Source: Candidatus Nitrosymbiomonas proteolyticus (GTDB lineage Bacteria; Armatimonadota; Fimbriimonadia; Fimbriimonadales; Fimbriimonadaceae). Taken from it: a DNA stretch of 64,000 nucleotides. The notes below the pieces were generated by a model. The model had not been told where the DNA came from and made no database searches. It worked only from the letters and a program-made list of their open reading frames with translations. The stretch spans positions 2,126,472-2,190,471 of the forward strand of contig AP021858.1 in the NCBI GenBank assembly GCA_017347465.1. Reading direction: 5' to 3'. A program made the translations under genes and the position numbers. This document shows positions 44,603-53,032 of the stretch, piece after piece (positions within the stretch are counted from its first letter, which is position 1; every line of letters begins with the position of its first letter).

Positions 44603-45367
44603 CTAGACCGCCTCGCCGAGATAGGCCTCGATCACCTTCGGATTGTTGCGAATCGCTTCTGGCGGACCGGCCGCAATCTCCTCGCCGTGGTCGAGCACGA
44701 CGATCCGTTCACATAAGTTCATCACGAAGCGCATATCGTGTTCGATGAGCAGGACCGTTTTGCCGAACGAGTCGCGCAGCTTGCGAACCGTCTTCAAAAG
44801 GTCCTCAGATTCCTGCGGGTTCATTCCGGCGGCAGGCTCATCGAGCAGAATCAGTTCGGGCTTCGTCGCCATCGCTCGCGCGATTTCGAGCCTGCGCTGC
44901 TTGCCGTAGGGAAGGTCGGCCGCCCGCGCGCCACTGACGTCGGAAAGGTTCATCAGTTCGAGAAGGTCAAGCGCCTCCTGACGCAGCGCGAAGGTCTCGC
45001 TCGTGGCCCGGGGCAGACATGCGAGCGCCTCTGCCAGCGTACAGTGGTGCCGCAAGAACGCCCCGACCATGACGTTCTCTAGCGCCGTCAGCGAACCGAA
45101 CAGCCGGATGTTCTGAAAGGTGCGGCACACTCCCTTGCGCGCGATCTGGTGGGGCCTCAGTCCGCACAGCGATGCCCCCCGAAACTGAATCGACCCGGAA
45201 GTCGGCTTGTAGACCCCGGTGACCATGTTGAAGACCGTCGTCTTTCCTGCGCCGTTCGGACCGATCAGCCCGAAGAGGTCGCCGGGTTCGATGGCGAATG
45301 AGACGTTGTTGACGGCTACGAGGCCCCCAAAGCGAATCGTCAGGTTGTCAACGGACAGCAGGCTCAC
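44603..45367 (-). CDS. livG: Branched-chain amino-acid ABC transporter, ATP-binding protein
   Basis: 254 residues from GTG 45367, chosen because GGGAGGGAGAAGGG lies just upstream and E. coli LivG is 255 long. The Walker A is GLIGPNGAGKTTVFNMVTGV, the family-specific RTFQNIRLFGSLTALENVMV follows, the signature is ADLPYGKQRRLEIARAM and Walker B ELILLDEPAAGMNPQES. It overlaps the end of livM (GTGA). No LivF is encoded nearby, so the second ATPase must be elsewhere or LivG works as a homodimer. Confidence 0.92.
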   Translation of the reverse strand: MSLLSVDNLTIRFGGLVAVNNVSFAIEPGDLFGLIGPNGAGKTTVFNMVTGVYKPTSGSIQFRGASLCGLRPHQIARKGVCRTFQNIRLFGSLTALENVMVGAFLRHHCTLAEALACLPRATSETFALRQEALDLLELMNLSDVSGARAADLPYGKQRRLEIARAMATKPELILLDEPAAGMNPQESEDLLKTVRKLRDSFGKTVLLIEHDMRFVMNLCERIVVLDHGEEIAAGPPEAIRNNPKVIEAYLGEAV

Positions 45368-47025
45368 GATCCCTTCTCCCTCCCCTGCCCGAATAGGAGC
45401 GAGCGTACAAACGCCCAGCTGAACTCGTGGTGCCCCATCGTTCCTTGTGGCCTCAGGATCATCACAAAAACCAGCGCGATGGAAAACACGGCCCAACGCA
45501 AGTCGCTTGGCGTGTACGTCGTTTCGCCGATCAGCTTTTCGAGCGGGCTGATTTGGTGAAGACCCTTGGCGATCCAAGGCGTCAGTAGCACGACGAGCGC
45601 AAGGGAGCCGCCAAGCAAACCGAACCTGGGAAGAGCCGTCTTACGTGCAGGCGTCAGCAAGACCCCAACGAAGATCGCGATCATCAGAGCGAACCCACCC
45701 GACTTGATCACCCACGAGAGATTGAAGTGATAAAAGAGATTTCCCAGATACAGCAGCCCCGCGCATCCGGCGAGGCCCAAAACGGTGAGAAGAGTGCGAA
45801 TTTTGCCGTCGATTCTCAGGAGCTTTCGCTTGGACGACTGCTGGTATCCAATGAACACCAGGGCCGCCGAAATGACAAGCGCAATGAGGACGATCGCTGG
45901 GATGTTGGTGAGCTTGCGCAGGCCCTCCTCCAGCATCTTCAGCGAGATGCCCGCCAACGCGCTCCCCGTGATGCTGCCCGTTCCGCCGATCACGACCATC
46001 GCCACAAGGATGAAGCTCGTGTCCATCTTGAAGTCGTCGGGCGCGACCGAGCCGTTGTAGTGGGCGAAAAGCGCGCCTGCCATCCCCGCGATCGCCGCAC
46101 CGATCACGAACGCTGTCACCTTGATTCTCGTCGTGTTGACGCCGGTCGCATCTGCGGCGAGCTCATCTTCGCGAACCGCCAAGAACCCGAGTCCGTGGGC
46201 GTGCTTGAGCAGGTTTCTCGAAACCGCGAGGGTCCCGATCAGGAGCAGGAAGATCATCCAAAGCTCGGTGGTCTTCGGGATGTTCTGCAGCCCATACGCT
46301 CCGCCGAGGTCCAGCCGCCCAACGGTATCGAGCCGCGACGAAAGCGAGGACTGCATGAGGAGCGTGACGAGCCAGCAAACCAAGCCGCCCCCAGCGAGTT
46401 TCACGAGAAACAACAGCCTTCCCACTAGGCCTTCGCGGGCAGGGAGCGCCTTGCGCACGACCCAAACATAGCCCACAAGAGCAGCCACGAGCAGCACCAG
46501 GCCCACCACGAAAGTCAGCGTGAAAGAAGTGCCTCCGCCGTCCTGATTCCGCAGCATCACGTTGACGATCTCACCGAAGCCGAGAGTCGCCACCGCCAAG
46601 TAATCCCCGCGCAGCCGCAAGGAGGGCAAACCGACCAGGAGTCCGGCGATTGCAGCCGCAACTGCGCCGACGACGAGCATCAACACCATCCAAGGGACTT
46701 GGGGGATCCCCGACCGCTCCATGAAGAGAACGGTGACCTTGCCTGAGGTGATCGCGCCAATGAGATAGAACGCCGCGTGGCCGATGGAGAACTGCCCGGT
46801 GATGCCGTTGATGAGGTTGAGGCTCACCGCCAAAGTCGAAAATAGGAGCGCGAGAACCAAGAGCCGCACGTCATAAATCCCCATCTTGGGGGTGACGAAC
46901 GTATGGAAGGCATATAGGAAGGCGACGAGCGCGGCGACGCTGGCCAGTCGGGCCGTCCAGAAGGGCACGGGCCGATAGGGGTTCGGCGACACGATGGAGT
47001 TGATAATGGCGGGGGTCGTTGCCAT
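45364..47025 (-). CDS. livM: Branched-chain amino-acid ABC transporter, permease LivM, enlarged
   Basis: 553 residues from ATG 47025, compared with 425 in E. coli LivM. The conserved core is clear: LLVLALLFSTLAVSLNLING, FSIGHAAFYLIGAI, LRGDYLAVATLGFGEIVNVM, LAADATGVNTTRIKVTAFVI and GGTGSITGSALAGI. Two extra hydrophobic regions (about residues 175-260 and 400-520) enlarge it. The start follows the livH stop by one base (TAGCATGG). It forms the membrane channel with LivH. Confidence 0.9.
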   Translation of the reverse strand: MATTPAIINSIVSPNPYRPVPFWTARLASVAALVAFLYAFHTFVTPKMGIYDVRLLVLALLFSTLAVSLNLINGITGQFSIGHAAFYLIGAITSGKVTVLFMERSGIPQVPWMVLMLVVGAVAAAIAGLLVGLPSLRLRGDYLAVATLGFGEIVNVMLRNQDGGGTSFTLTFVVGLVLLVAALVGYVWVVRKALPAREGLVGRLLFLVKLAGGGLVCWLVTLLMQSSLSSRLDTVGRLDLGGAYGLQNIPKTTELWMIFLLLIGTLAVSRNLLKHAHGLGFLAVREDELAADATGVNTTRIKVTAFVIGAAIAGMAGALFAHYNGSVAPDDFKMDTSFILVAMVVIGGTGSITGSALAGISLKMLEEGLRKLTNIPAIVLIALVISAALVFIGYQQSSKRKLLRIDGKIRTLLTVLGLAGCAGLLYLGNLFYHFNLSWVIKSGGFALMIAIFVGVLLTPARKTALPRFGLLGGSLALVVLLTPWIAKGLHQISPLEKLIGETTYTPSDLRWAVFSIALVFVMILRPQGTMGHHEFSWAFVRSLLFGQGREKGS

Positions 47026-47026
47026 G

Positions 47027-47950
47027 CTACACCTTGTCTGAAGTGCTCCCAAAGAGGCCGCCGGGCCGGAACAGCAGAATGCCGATGAGGATCACAAAGG
47101 CCACAGCATCGCGATAACCGGCATAACCGGCCCAAACCACGAGCACTTCGGCAAGCCCCATAATCAAGCCGCCCACCACCGCGCCGGGGATGTTGCCAAT
47201 GCCTCCAAGGACGGCGGCGACAAACGCCTTGACGCCGGGAATCAGCCCCCAAAAGGTGTGAAGCGGAGTGCCGAAACTGGTGGCGCTCATCATTCCGCCC
47301 GCCCCGGCAAGGCTAGATCCGATCACAAACGTCACGACGACCACGCGGTCGACATTGACGCCCATGAGGGCCGCAGTGCTGAAGTCGTGGGCGACCGCTC
47401 GCATGGCGCGACCCATCGACGTTCGGGTCACGAACTGCCAGAGCAGCAGCATCAGCGTCGCAGTGACTGCCAGAACCGCGACCTGACTCTGCTGGAGAGA
47501 AATGCCGAACAGCGTGAAGGACTTGGCAAGAACGTTCACCTCTTCGACGATGGAGGGCTGCGGAGAGGTTTGAAACACGAGCCTGCCCGAATACTCGATG
47601 AACAGCGAGACGCCGACGGCTGTGATCAAGACCGAGATTCGGGGCGCGTTTCGGAGGGGCCGATAGGCGAGTCGCTCGATGGTCACGCCAAGCAAGGCGC
47701 AGCCAGCCATCGCCACGACCAGCATCAGGATCAACAGAAAATAGGGGTTATAGGCCGTCCGATCCAGCCACACCATGGACGTGTAGTAGGAAAGGTAAGC
47801 GCCGACCATGTAGATGTCGCCGTGGGCGAAGTTGATCAGGCGCAGAACGCCGTACACCATCGTGTAGCCGAGGGCGATAAGCGCGTATACCGCCCCCAGC
47901 TGCACTCCGTTGACGAGCTGCTGGGGAAGTTGACCCCAATCGAGCCCCAT
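47027..47950 (-). CDS. livH: Branched-chain amino-acid ABC transporter, permease LivH
   Basis: 307 residues, the usual length. LVNGVQLGAVYALIALGYTM is the family's characteristic first helix, followed by RLINFAHGDIYMVGAYLSYY. Later GVNVDRVVVVTFVIGSSLAG and LIPGVKAFVAAVLGGIGNIP match the EAA-like loop and the last helices. It lies two codons after the substrate-binding gene and immediately ahead of livM. Confidence 0.93.
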   Translation of the reverse strand: MGLDWGQLPQQLVNGVQLGAVYALIALGYTMVYGVLRLINFAHGDIYMVGAYLSYYTSMVWLDRTAYNPYFLLILMLVVAMAGCALLGVTIERLAYRPLRNAPRISVLITAVGVSLFIEYSGRLVFQTSPQPSIVEEVNVLAKSFTLFGISLQQSQVAVLAVTATLMLLLWQFVTRTSMGRAMRAVAHDFSTAALMGVNVDRVVVVTFVIGSSLAGAGGMMSATSFGTPLHTFWGLIPGVKAFVAAVLGGIGNIPGAVVGGLIMGLAEVLVVWAGYAGYRDAVAFVILIGILLFRPGGLFGSTSDKV

Positions 47951-47953
47951 CGA

Positions 47954-49243
47954 TTACTCGCTCTGACCTTCTGCTTCCGTACCCGCTCCCGCTTTCGCAG
48001 ACGGGTCGAATACGAAGAACGGAATCTGCTTGTAGGCAAGGAATCCGCCCTTTTCGACCTTGAGCATCAGCGCGGGCTTCTGTGCGTTGCCGTCAGCCCC
48101 AATGGAGATCGTTCCCGAAACACCCCGGACTTCGTTGGTTCCCGCAATCGACTCCATCAACGAGCGGCTATTGAGTTCCTTCGTTCGCTTGAGGGCGTCG
48201 AGCATCACGAGCGCGGCGTCATAGCCGAGCGCGCCCATCGCAGTGGCGGGCTCCATGTTGTATTTCGCCTTGAACTTGGAGACGAACTCTTTGACCTCCG
48301 CCCGGTCCTCGCTATTGTGATAGTGGTTCAGGAAGTACCCGCCGATGATCCCAGCGCCGCCGGAGTCGAGCAGCTTCGAGCTGTCCCAGCCGTCTCCGCC
48401 GATCATGGGAACGTTGAGGCCGACCTGCTCGCGTTGCCGAGCGATAGGGCCGACTTCGGTGAAGTAGCCGGAGCAGAAGAGCCCGTCGGGATTCGCGGAT
48501 TTCACGTTCGTCAACTGTGCCTTAAAGTCGAAGTTGCCTCCGCTTTCATAGAACTCTTCGGTCGCAATCTTGCCGCCGAAGGACTCAAAAGCTTGCTTGA
48601 ACACGTCGGAGAGTCCCACGGAATAAGGCTGCTTCTTGTCGGTCATGACGGCGACGTTGCGAAGCCCCAATTCGTCGTAGGCGAACTTCGCGATCGCCGC
48701 GCCTTGGAAGTTATCCGTGAAGCAGGCTCGGAAGACCGCCGCTCCCGCTTGAGTCACTTCGACCTTGGTTGCACCGATGGCGACGATCGGGACGCCCTCT
48801 TCTTGAGCGACCGCAGCAGCCTGAATGGTGATGCCGCTCGACACTTCGCCAAGCAAGCCCAGCACCTGATCCTCGCCGATCAGCTTGATCGCTGCGGACT
48901 TCCCGACTTCAGGCTTCGAGGCGGTGTCTTCGATGACGAGCTGGACCTTCTTTCCGTCCAGGCCGCCAGCCGCATTGAACTCGTCGACGGCAAGCTGCGC
49001 GCCCCGCAGGGAGTCTTCGCCCCAGGGCTGAAGCTCGCCGGTAAGACTGGCGATGATGCCGATCTTGACGTCGCCGCTCGAGTAAGAGTTCCCCTCTTTG
49101 CCCGGCATGGCGCGCCCTGAGGTGGATCCGCCATCCGGTCCACCGCCGTTGCCTCCGCCGTTCGTTTCGCTGGGTGGGTTACAGCCAACCAGCAGTCCCA
49201 TTGCCAAAAGGCTTCCTATGGAAATCGCGGTTATTCGAGTCAT
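47954..49243 (-). CDS. livK: Branched-chain amino-acid ABC transporter, substrate-binding lipoprotein
   Basis: 429 residues from ATG 49243, with AGAGGTG upstream; a GTG nine bases earlier is less likely. AISIGSLLAMGLLVGC is the lipobox, followed by a Gly-rich linker. The periplasmic-binding fold of the LivJ/LivK family is clear: VKIGIIASLTGELQPWGEDS, GAQLAVDEFNAAGGLDGKKV, VLGLLGEVSSGITIQAAAVA, KQPYSVGLSDVFKQAFESFG. First gene of the liv operon. Ligand specificity cannot be read from sequence; amino acids, amides and aromatic acids all occur in this family. Confidence 0.92.
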   Translation of the reverse strand: MTRITAISIGSLLAMGLLVGCNPPSETNGGGNGGGPDGGSTSGRAMPGKEGNSYSSGDVKIGIIASLTGELQPWGEDSLRGAQLAVDEFNAAGGLDGKKVQLVIEDTASKPEVGKSAAIKLIGEDQVLGLLGEVSSGITIQAAAVAQEEGVPIVAIGATKVEVTQAGAAVFRACFTDNFQGAAIAKFAYDELGLRNVAVMTDKKQPYSVGLSDVFKQAFESFGGKIATEEFYESGGNFDFKAQLTNVKSANPDGLFCSGYFTEVGPIARQREQVGLNVPMIGGDGWDSSKLLDSGGAGIIGGYFLNHYHNSEDRAEVKEFVSKFKAKYNMEPATAMGALGYDAALVMLDALKRTKELNSRSLMESIAGTNEVRGVSGTISIGADGNAQKPALMLKVEKGGFLAYKQIPFFVFDPSAKAGAGTEAEGQSE

Positions 49244-49511
49244 CGATAGCACCTCTGAAGAATTTGGATTCGGGTTACCTTGTTCGCTGGGGCGCGCGCC
49301 TCAGACCGTTTCTGGCGCCTTCAAGCCATGCGAACCGAGGCCGACCCCTCTTTCGTTTGCGAAGTATAGCTAAAAACATCGCAGGATGTGCCCCTTCTGA
49401 GCGAGAATGTGCGGAATCCCACTCCTGACGCTCGGCCTGAGAAATGACGCGGCGGGACCTACCTTCTGTGTGAGACCCCGCTCGAAAGTCCCGCACAGGT
49501 TCGGCGAGAGA

Positions 49512-50966
49512 TCACTCGTCGCCAATGACGAAGCTGGGACCGCCTGAATCACTCTGCGGCTCGATTCGGATGCGCTTTCGAGGGCGTTGGGGCCGTGCCT
49601 TGTCGTCAGGTTCCGCACGACTCTCGGTGGGTCGCTGCTCAGGCGGTTTCTCCTCGGCCGGGCGCGCTTCGAATCGCTGCGGCTTGGGGTGGGAATCGCC
49701 CGACGGTTCGCCCCATTCCCTCAACTTGGCGGCCAAATCCACGCCGAAAAGCTGCTTGATCTGTTCAAGCGTGGAGACGGCCCTGGCGGGCAGGGAGGCC
49801 TGTTCGCCGTCCACAGAATCGATGATCGTGACCCTTTCGACATGTGTCTCTGCCAGAACGTTGCTCATGGCCTCGATGACCTGGGGCAGTTTCTGCAACA
49901 AGAGCAAGTCCTTGCCGTGGGCGCCGGCCTGTTCGAGCGAAGCGGCCACCTTCTTGAGCGCTTCGGCTCTGGCTCGGCCCTCTTCGATGATCGCGGCGAC
50001 CTCGGCGATCGCGGCGGCTTCCTTCGACTTCGCTTCGGCGAGAGCAGGCTGAATCACGTCGGCGTCGAGTTGCCGGCGAACCTGCTCCATCCGCGCCTTC
50101 TGAACCTCGACCTCTGCGAGAGCCCGCGCTACGGCGGCGTTGACTTCGGCGAGTTCTTCCGCGACAAGCGCGTCCTTGCGGGATCGGATGTCCGCGAGTT
50201 TGCGTTGAGCCTCCGCTTTGGCGATGGCGGTCTGGGCGTCGACCTGAGCCTTGGTTTCTTGTTCGAGGTTTTCCGAGGAACGGACCACCGAGTCGGCGTG
50301 GGCGATCGCTTCGGCAATCCTCGCCCGGCTCACGATTTCGGCGTTGCGCTTCCGTCCGATCGAATCCAGATACCGCACTTCGTCGGAAACGGTCTGAATC
50401 TTCATCGTGTCCACCACGAGGCCCAGTGCGGTCATGTCTTGTTCGACCTCCAGCACGAGTCTCTCGGCGAACAAAATTTTGTCCTCATTCACCTGCTCGG
50501 GGGTCATAGTCGCCAAGATTCCCCGAAGGCTGCCTTCGAGAGTGGATTTGGCGATGGCGATGATCTCTTGCCGGGACTTGCCCAGAAACCGCTCGATGGC
50601 GTTGTTGAGCAGAGGCTCGTGCCCCGCTACCTTCACGTTGGCGACGCCTTGCACCGAGAGAGGAATGCCGCCCTTCGAATAGGCGTTGACTGCGGTGACA
50701 TCAATCACCATGTTCGTCAGGTCCATCCGATCGACCCTTTCGAGCATCGGGATGCGCCAACCGAACCCGCCTTTGATGATTCGGTAGCCCACGATCCGGT
50801 TGCCCACCCTTCGTTTGCGCCCCGTGAAGATCAGGACCTCGTTCGGCGGGCAGTTGTAGATGATCCCGCGAAGGCTGAGCGCCCCAAGGATGATCGCTCC
50901 TAAGATGCTCGCTGCGATCGTGAGTATCGTCGTCGGCTCGAAACTGAACAGCGCGTAATGGATCAT
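49512..50966 (-). CDS. Flotillin-like SPFH protein A
   Basis: 484 residues from ATG 50966, overlapping the TGA of the preceding gene (ATGA). One N-terminal membrane helix (TILTIAASILGAIILGALSL) is followed by the SPFH domain (CPPNEVLIFTGRKRRVG, GGIPLSVQGVANVKV, ERFLGKSRQEIIAIAKSTLE, SLRGILATMTPEQVNEDKIL). An Ala/Glu-rich coiled coil follows (KAEAQRKLADIRSRKDALVA), then a charged Pro/Arg-rich tail (KARPQRPRKRIRIE). Flotillins assemble membrane microdomains. Third gene of an nfeD-flotillin-flotillin operon. Confidence 0.9.
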   Translation of the reverse strand: MIHYALFSFEPTTILTIAASILGAIILGALSLRGIIYNCPPNEVLIFTGRKRRVGNRIVGYRIIKGGFGWRIPMLERVDRMDLTNMVIDVTAVNAYSKGGIPLSVQGVANVKVAGHEPLLNNAIERFLGKSRQEIIAIAKSTLEGSLRGILATMTPEQVNEDKILFAERLVLEVEQDMTALGLVVDTMKIQTVSDEVRYLDSIGRKRNAEIVSRARIAEAIAHADSVVRSSENLEQETKAQVDAQTAIAKAEAQRKLADIRSRKDALVAEELAEVNAAVARALAEVEVQKARMEQVRRQLDADVIQPALAEAKSKEAAAIAEVAAIIEEGRARAEALKKVAASLEQAGAHGKDLLLLQKLPQVIEAMSNVLAETHVERVTIIDSVDGEQASLPARAVSTLEQIKQLFGVDLAAKLREWGEPSGDSHPKPQRFEARPAEEKPPEQRPTESRAEPDDKARPQRPRKRIRIEPQSDSGGPSFVIGDE

Positions 50967-52306
50967 TCCTTTTTCCCCTGGCCTCGGTCGGTCTCGTTCT
51001 CCGTCGAGCCAAACCGCGCGATCCTACCGGGCACGTCGATGCCGGTTGTGTCGGCGACCGAATCAAAGACCAACTTCAGCATCGACGGGTAGTTGGCCAT
51101 GTACCGGGAGAGGGCGGTGCCCTTGCCGTTGTCGATGACGTTGACGGTGTCCACCGAGAGCTTGGCGACGCCCAGCGCGGCCTTCTCCAAAATCGTCTCG
51201 AGTTCGTCGATCAGGAGAATTGTCATCGCCGCATCCCCGCTCGCCGCCCACGCTTCGTTCAAGAGATCGACGGTTTTCGCCGCCGCCGCGCCCCTCTCGC
51301 GCACGATCGCCGCTTCGCCGCGAGCCAAGTTCTCTTGTGCGGTCCTCTGCGCCTCTGCGGGCAAAACCCTATCGACAGAAAGCCGGATCGATTCGAGTTC
51401 AGCGCGAATGCGCTGGAGTTCCTGCTCGGCCTTTGCCCGGGCTTCGCGGGCGGCTGCGGCGGTCCGTTCCTCTTCCGACTTGACCTCCGCTTCCAAGTTG
51501 GCTTGAATCATGCGAAGCTCGTTCCGCATCTGAGCGATCTTCGCTTCGACGTTGGCTTTGGTCACGTTCGCGCGGCCCTGGTTCTCCGCCTCAACCAGTT
51601 CGGCTTCCCGTTTGGCGTCGCTCTCTGCGATTTCGGCGTCCTTGATCACGTTAGCGATGGCCTCGCGGCCGATCGAGTCGAGGTACTTCTGATCGTCCGA
51701 GACGTGCAGAATCTTGAGCGTATCGAGGTGGATGCCGAGCTTGCCAAGATCAAGTTCGGACTCGCGGCTGAGCTCATCTGCGAACTTCAAACGGTCCTCA
51801 TTGACCTCTTCGGGGGTCAGCCGCGCCAATACCCCCCGAAGGTGGCCTTCGAGGGTCTCCTTGCCCACGCGGCGGATCTCGTTCGGATCGCGGCCCAAGA
51901 ACCGCTCGATGGCGTTCGGGATGACGTTCTCATCGCTCGAAATCTTCACATTGGCGATCGCATCGACGTTCAGCGGAATCCCCCCTTGCGAATAAGCGCC
52001 GCGAATGGAGATCGGCACTTCGATGAGCCCGAGGTTCATCCGGTGGACCTTCTCGATAAACGGTTTGCGCAAGCCCCTGCCGCCCATTACCAACCGGTAC
52101 CCTCGCCTTGAACCGTCAGCGAGCCTCACCTTAGAGCCAGAGAAGATCAACGCCTCGTTGGGAGGACAAATTTGGAGGAGTGACTTGACGACTTGAAGCA
52201 GAATTAGGACTCCGCCGATGAGCATCCCGGCCCAAAGAAGCCCGGTACCGACGTCCCCCAACTGACCCAGCATCATTTGCGTTTGTTCGACTGCCAAGAA
52301 TCTCAA
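50963..52306 (-). CDS. Flotillin-like SPFH protein B
   Basis: 447 residues from TTG 52306, nine bases after the GGAGG that follows the nfeD stop; TTG 52312 abuts the ribosome-binding site and ATG 52276 has none. One N-terminal helix (LLWAGMLIGGVLILLQVVKS), SPFH domain (CPPNEALIFSGSKVRLADGS, GGIPLNVDAIANVKI, ERFLGRDPNEIRRVGKETLE), then a coiled coil (EREAELVEAENQG region and RAKAEQELQRIRAELESIRL). It is a clear paralog of protein A, and the pair probably co-assembles. Confidence 0.88.
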   Translation of the reverse strand: MRFLAVEQTQMMLGQLGDVGTGLLWAGMLIGGVLILLQVVKSLLQICPPNEALIFSGSKVRLADGSRRGYRLVMGGRGLRKPFIEKVHRMNLGLIEVPISIRGAYSQGGIPLNVDAIANVKISSDENVIPNAIERFLGRDPNEIRRVGKETLEGHLRGVLARLTPEEVNEDRLKFADELSRESELDLGKLGIHLDTLKILHVSDDQKYLDSIGREAIANVIKDAEIAESDAKREAELVEAENQGRANVTKANVEAKIAQMRNELRMIQANLEAEVKSEEERTAAAAREARAKAEQELQRIRAELESIRLSVDRVLPAEAQRTAQENLARGEAAIVRERGAAAAKTVDLLNEAWAASGDAAMTILLIDELETILEKAALGVAKLSVDTVNVIDNGKGTALSRYMANYPSMLKLVFDSVADTTGIDVPGRIARFGSTENETDRGQGKKE

Positions 52307-52321
52307 ATTCAACCCCCTCCG

Positions 52322-52930
52322 TCACTCAAGTATCTTTTCGAGTGGAACTACCGATACCTTGCCCTCTTCGAACCCCACAATCACGACCTGCTCGCCCTCT
52401 TCATAGGTCTCGCCTGCCTCGGAAAGCGCCAAGAAGTCGATCGTCTCGCCCTTTACGCTGCAACGAACTCGCCCCGGCAATGCGCCTCGAACAGGTACGA
52501 GAACCTTCGCCTCTCTGCCAAGGATGTCCTTCTCTTGAAGCGAAGAATCGACCTCTTGCGAGCGGAGATAGCGCATTCCATACGAGACGGCGAGCCCCGT
52601 AAACACGCCCGCCGACAGGGACCAGGCGAAGACAGATGCCGGACTGACTCGGCCAAGGAGGGTCAGAGCAATCCCCAAAACCCCCATGACGGCGCTCGCA
52701 TAGGTCCAGAACCGAAGCGAAAAGAAGGGCATCCAAGGCAGGATCGAGTCGCCGTGGTGCGAGTCATGCGCGGCGTCGCCGTGAAAGTCCGAGTCGGCGT
52801 GGAAATCGGCGTCCCCGTGAAAGTCCGTGTCGCCGCTGAAGTCGGTGTCGTGGTCGTGCGCAGCGCCGAAGACGCCCAGCAAGATGAGAACTCCGCCCGT
52901 TGCGGCAAGTGCGACATACAACGCAAGCAT
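52322..52930 (-). CDS. NfeD-like membrane protein with His/Asp-rich loop
   Basis: 202 residues from ATG 52930. A first helix (ALYVALAATGGVLILLGVFG) is followed by a loop from about residue 24 to 60 made almost only of His, Asp, Phe and Gly (DHDTDFSGDTDFHGDADF and similar). Two more helices come next (YASAVMGVLGIALTLLG, VFAWSLSAGVFTGLAVSYG). The C-terminal OB-like domain ends YEEGEQVVIVGFEEGKVSVV, as in NfeD. NfeD proteins always travel with flotillins, as here. The loop could bind metal ions; that is unusual for NfeD and is an inference. Confidence 0.85.
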   Translation of the reverse strand: MLALYVALAATGGVLILLGVFGAAHDHDTDFSGDTDFHGDADFHADSDFHGDAAHDSHHGDSILPWMPFFSLRFWTYASAVMGVLGIALTLLGRVSPASVFAWSLSAGVFTGLAVSYGMRYLRSQEVDSSLQEKDILGREAKVLVPVRGALPGRVRCSVKGETIDFLALSEAGETYEEGEQVVIVGFEEGKVSVVPLEKILE

Positions 52931-53032
52931 CGAACCCAAGACTCCTTTAGGCGGACCTGTGGCCGCCTACTTCCCATACAGTTAACTCGATCTTGAGGTT
53001 GCAGCCCGCGGAGTGCGGGTAATTTGTTCTTC

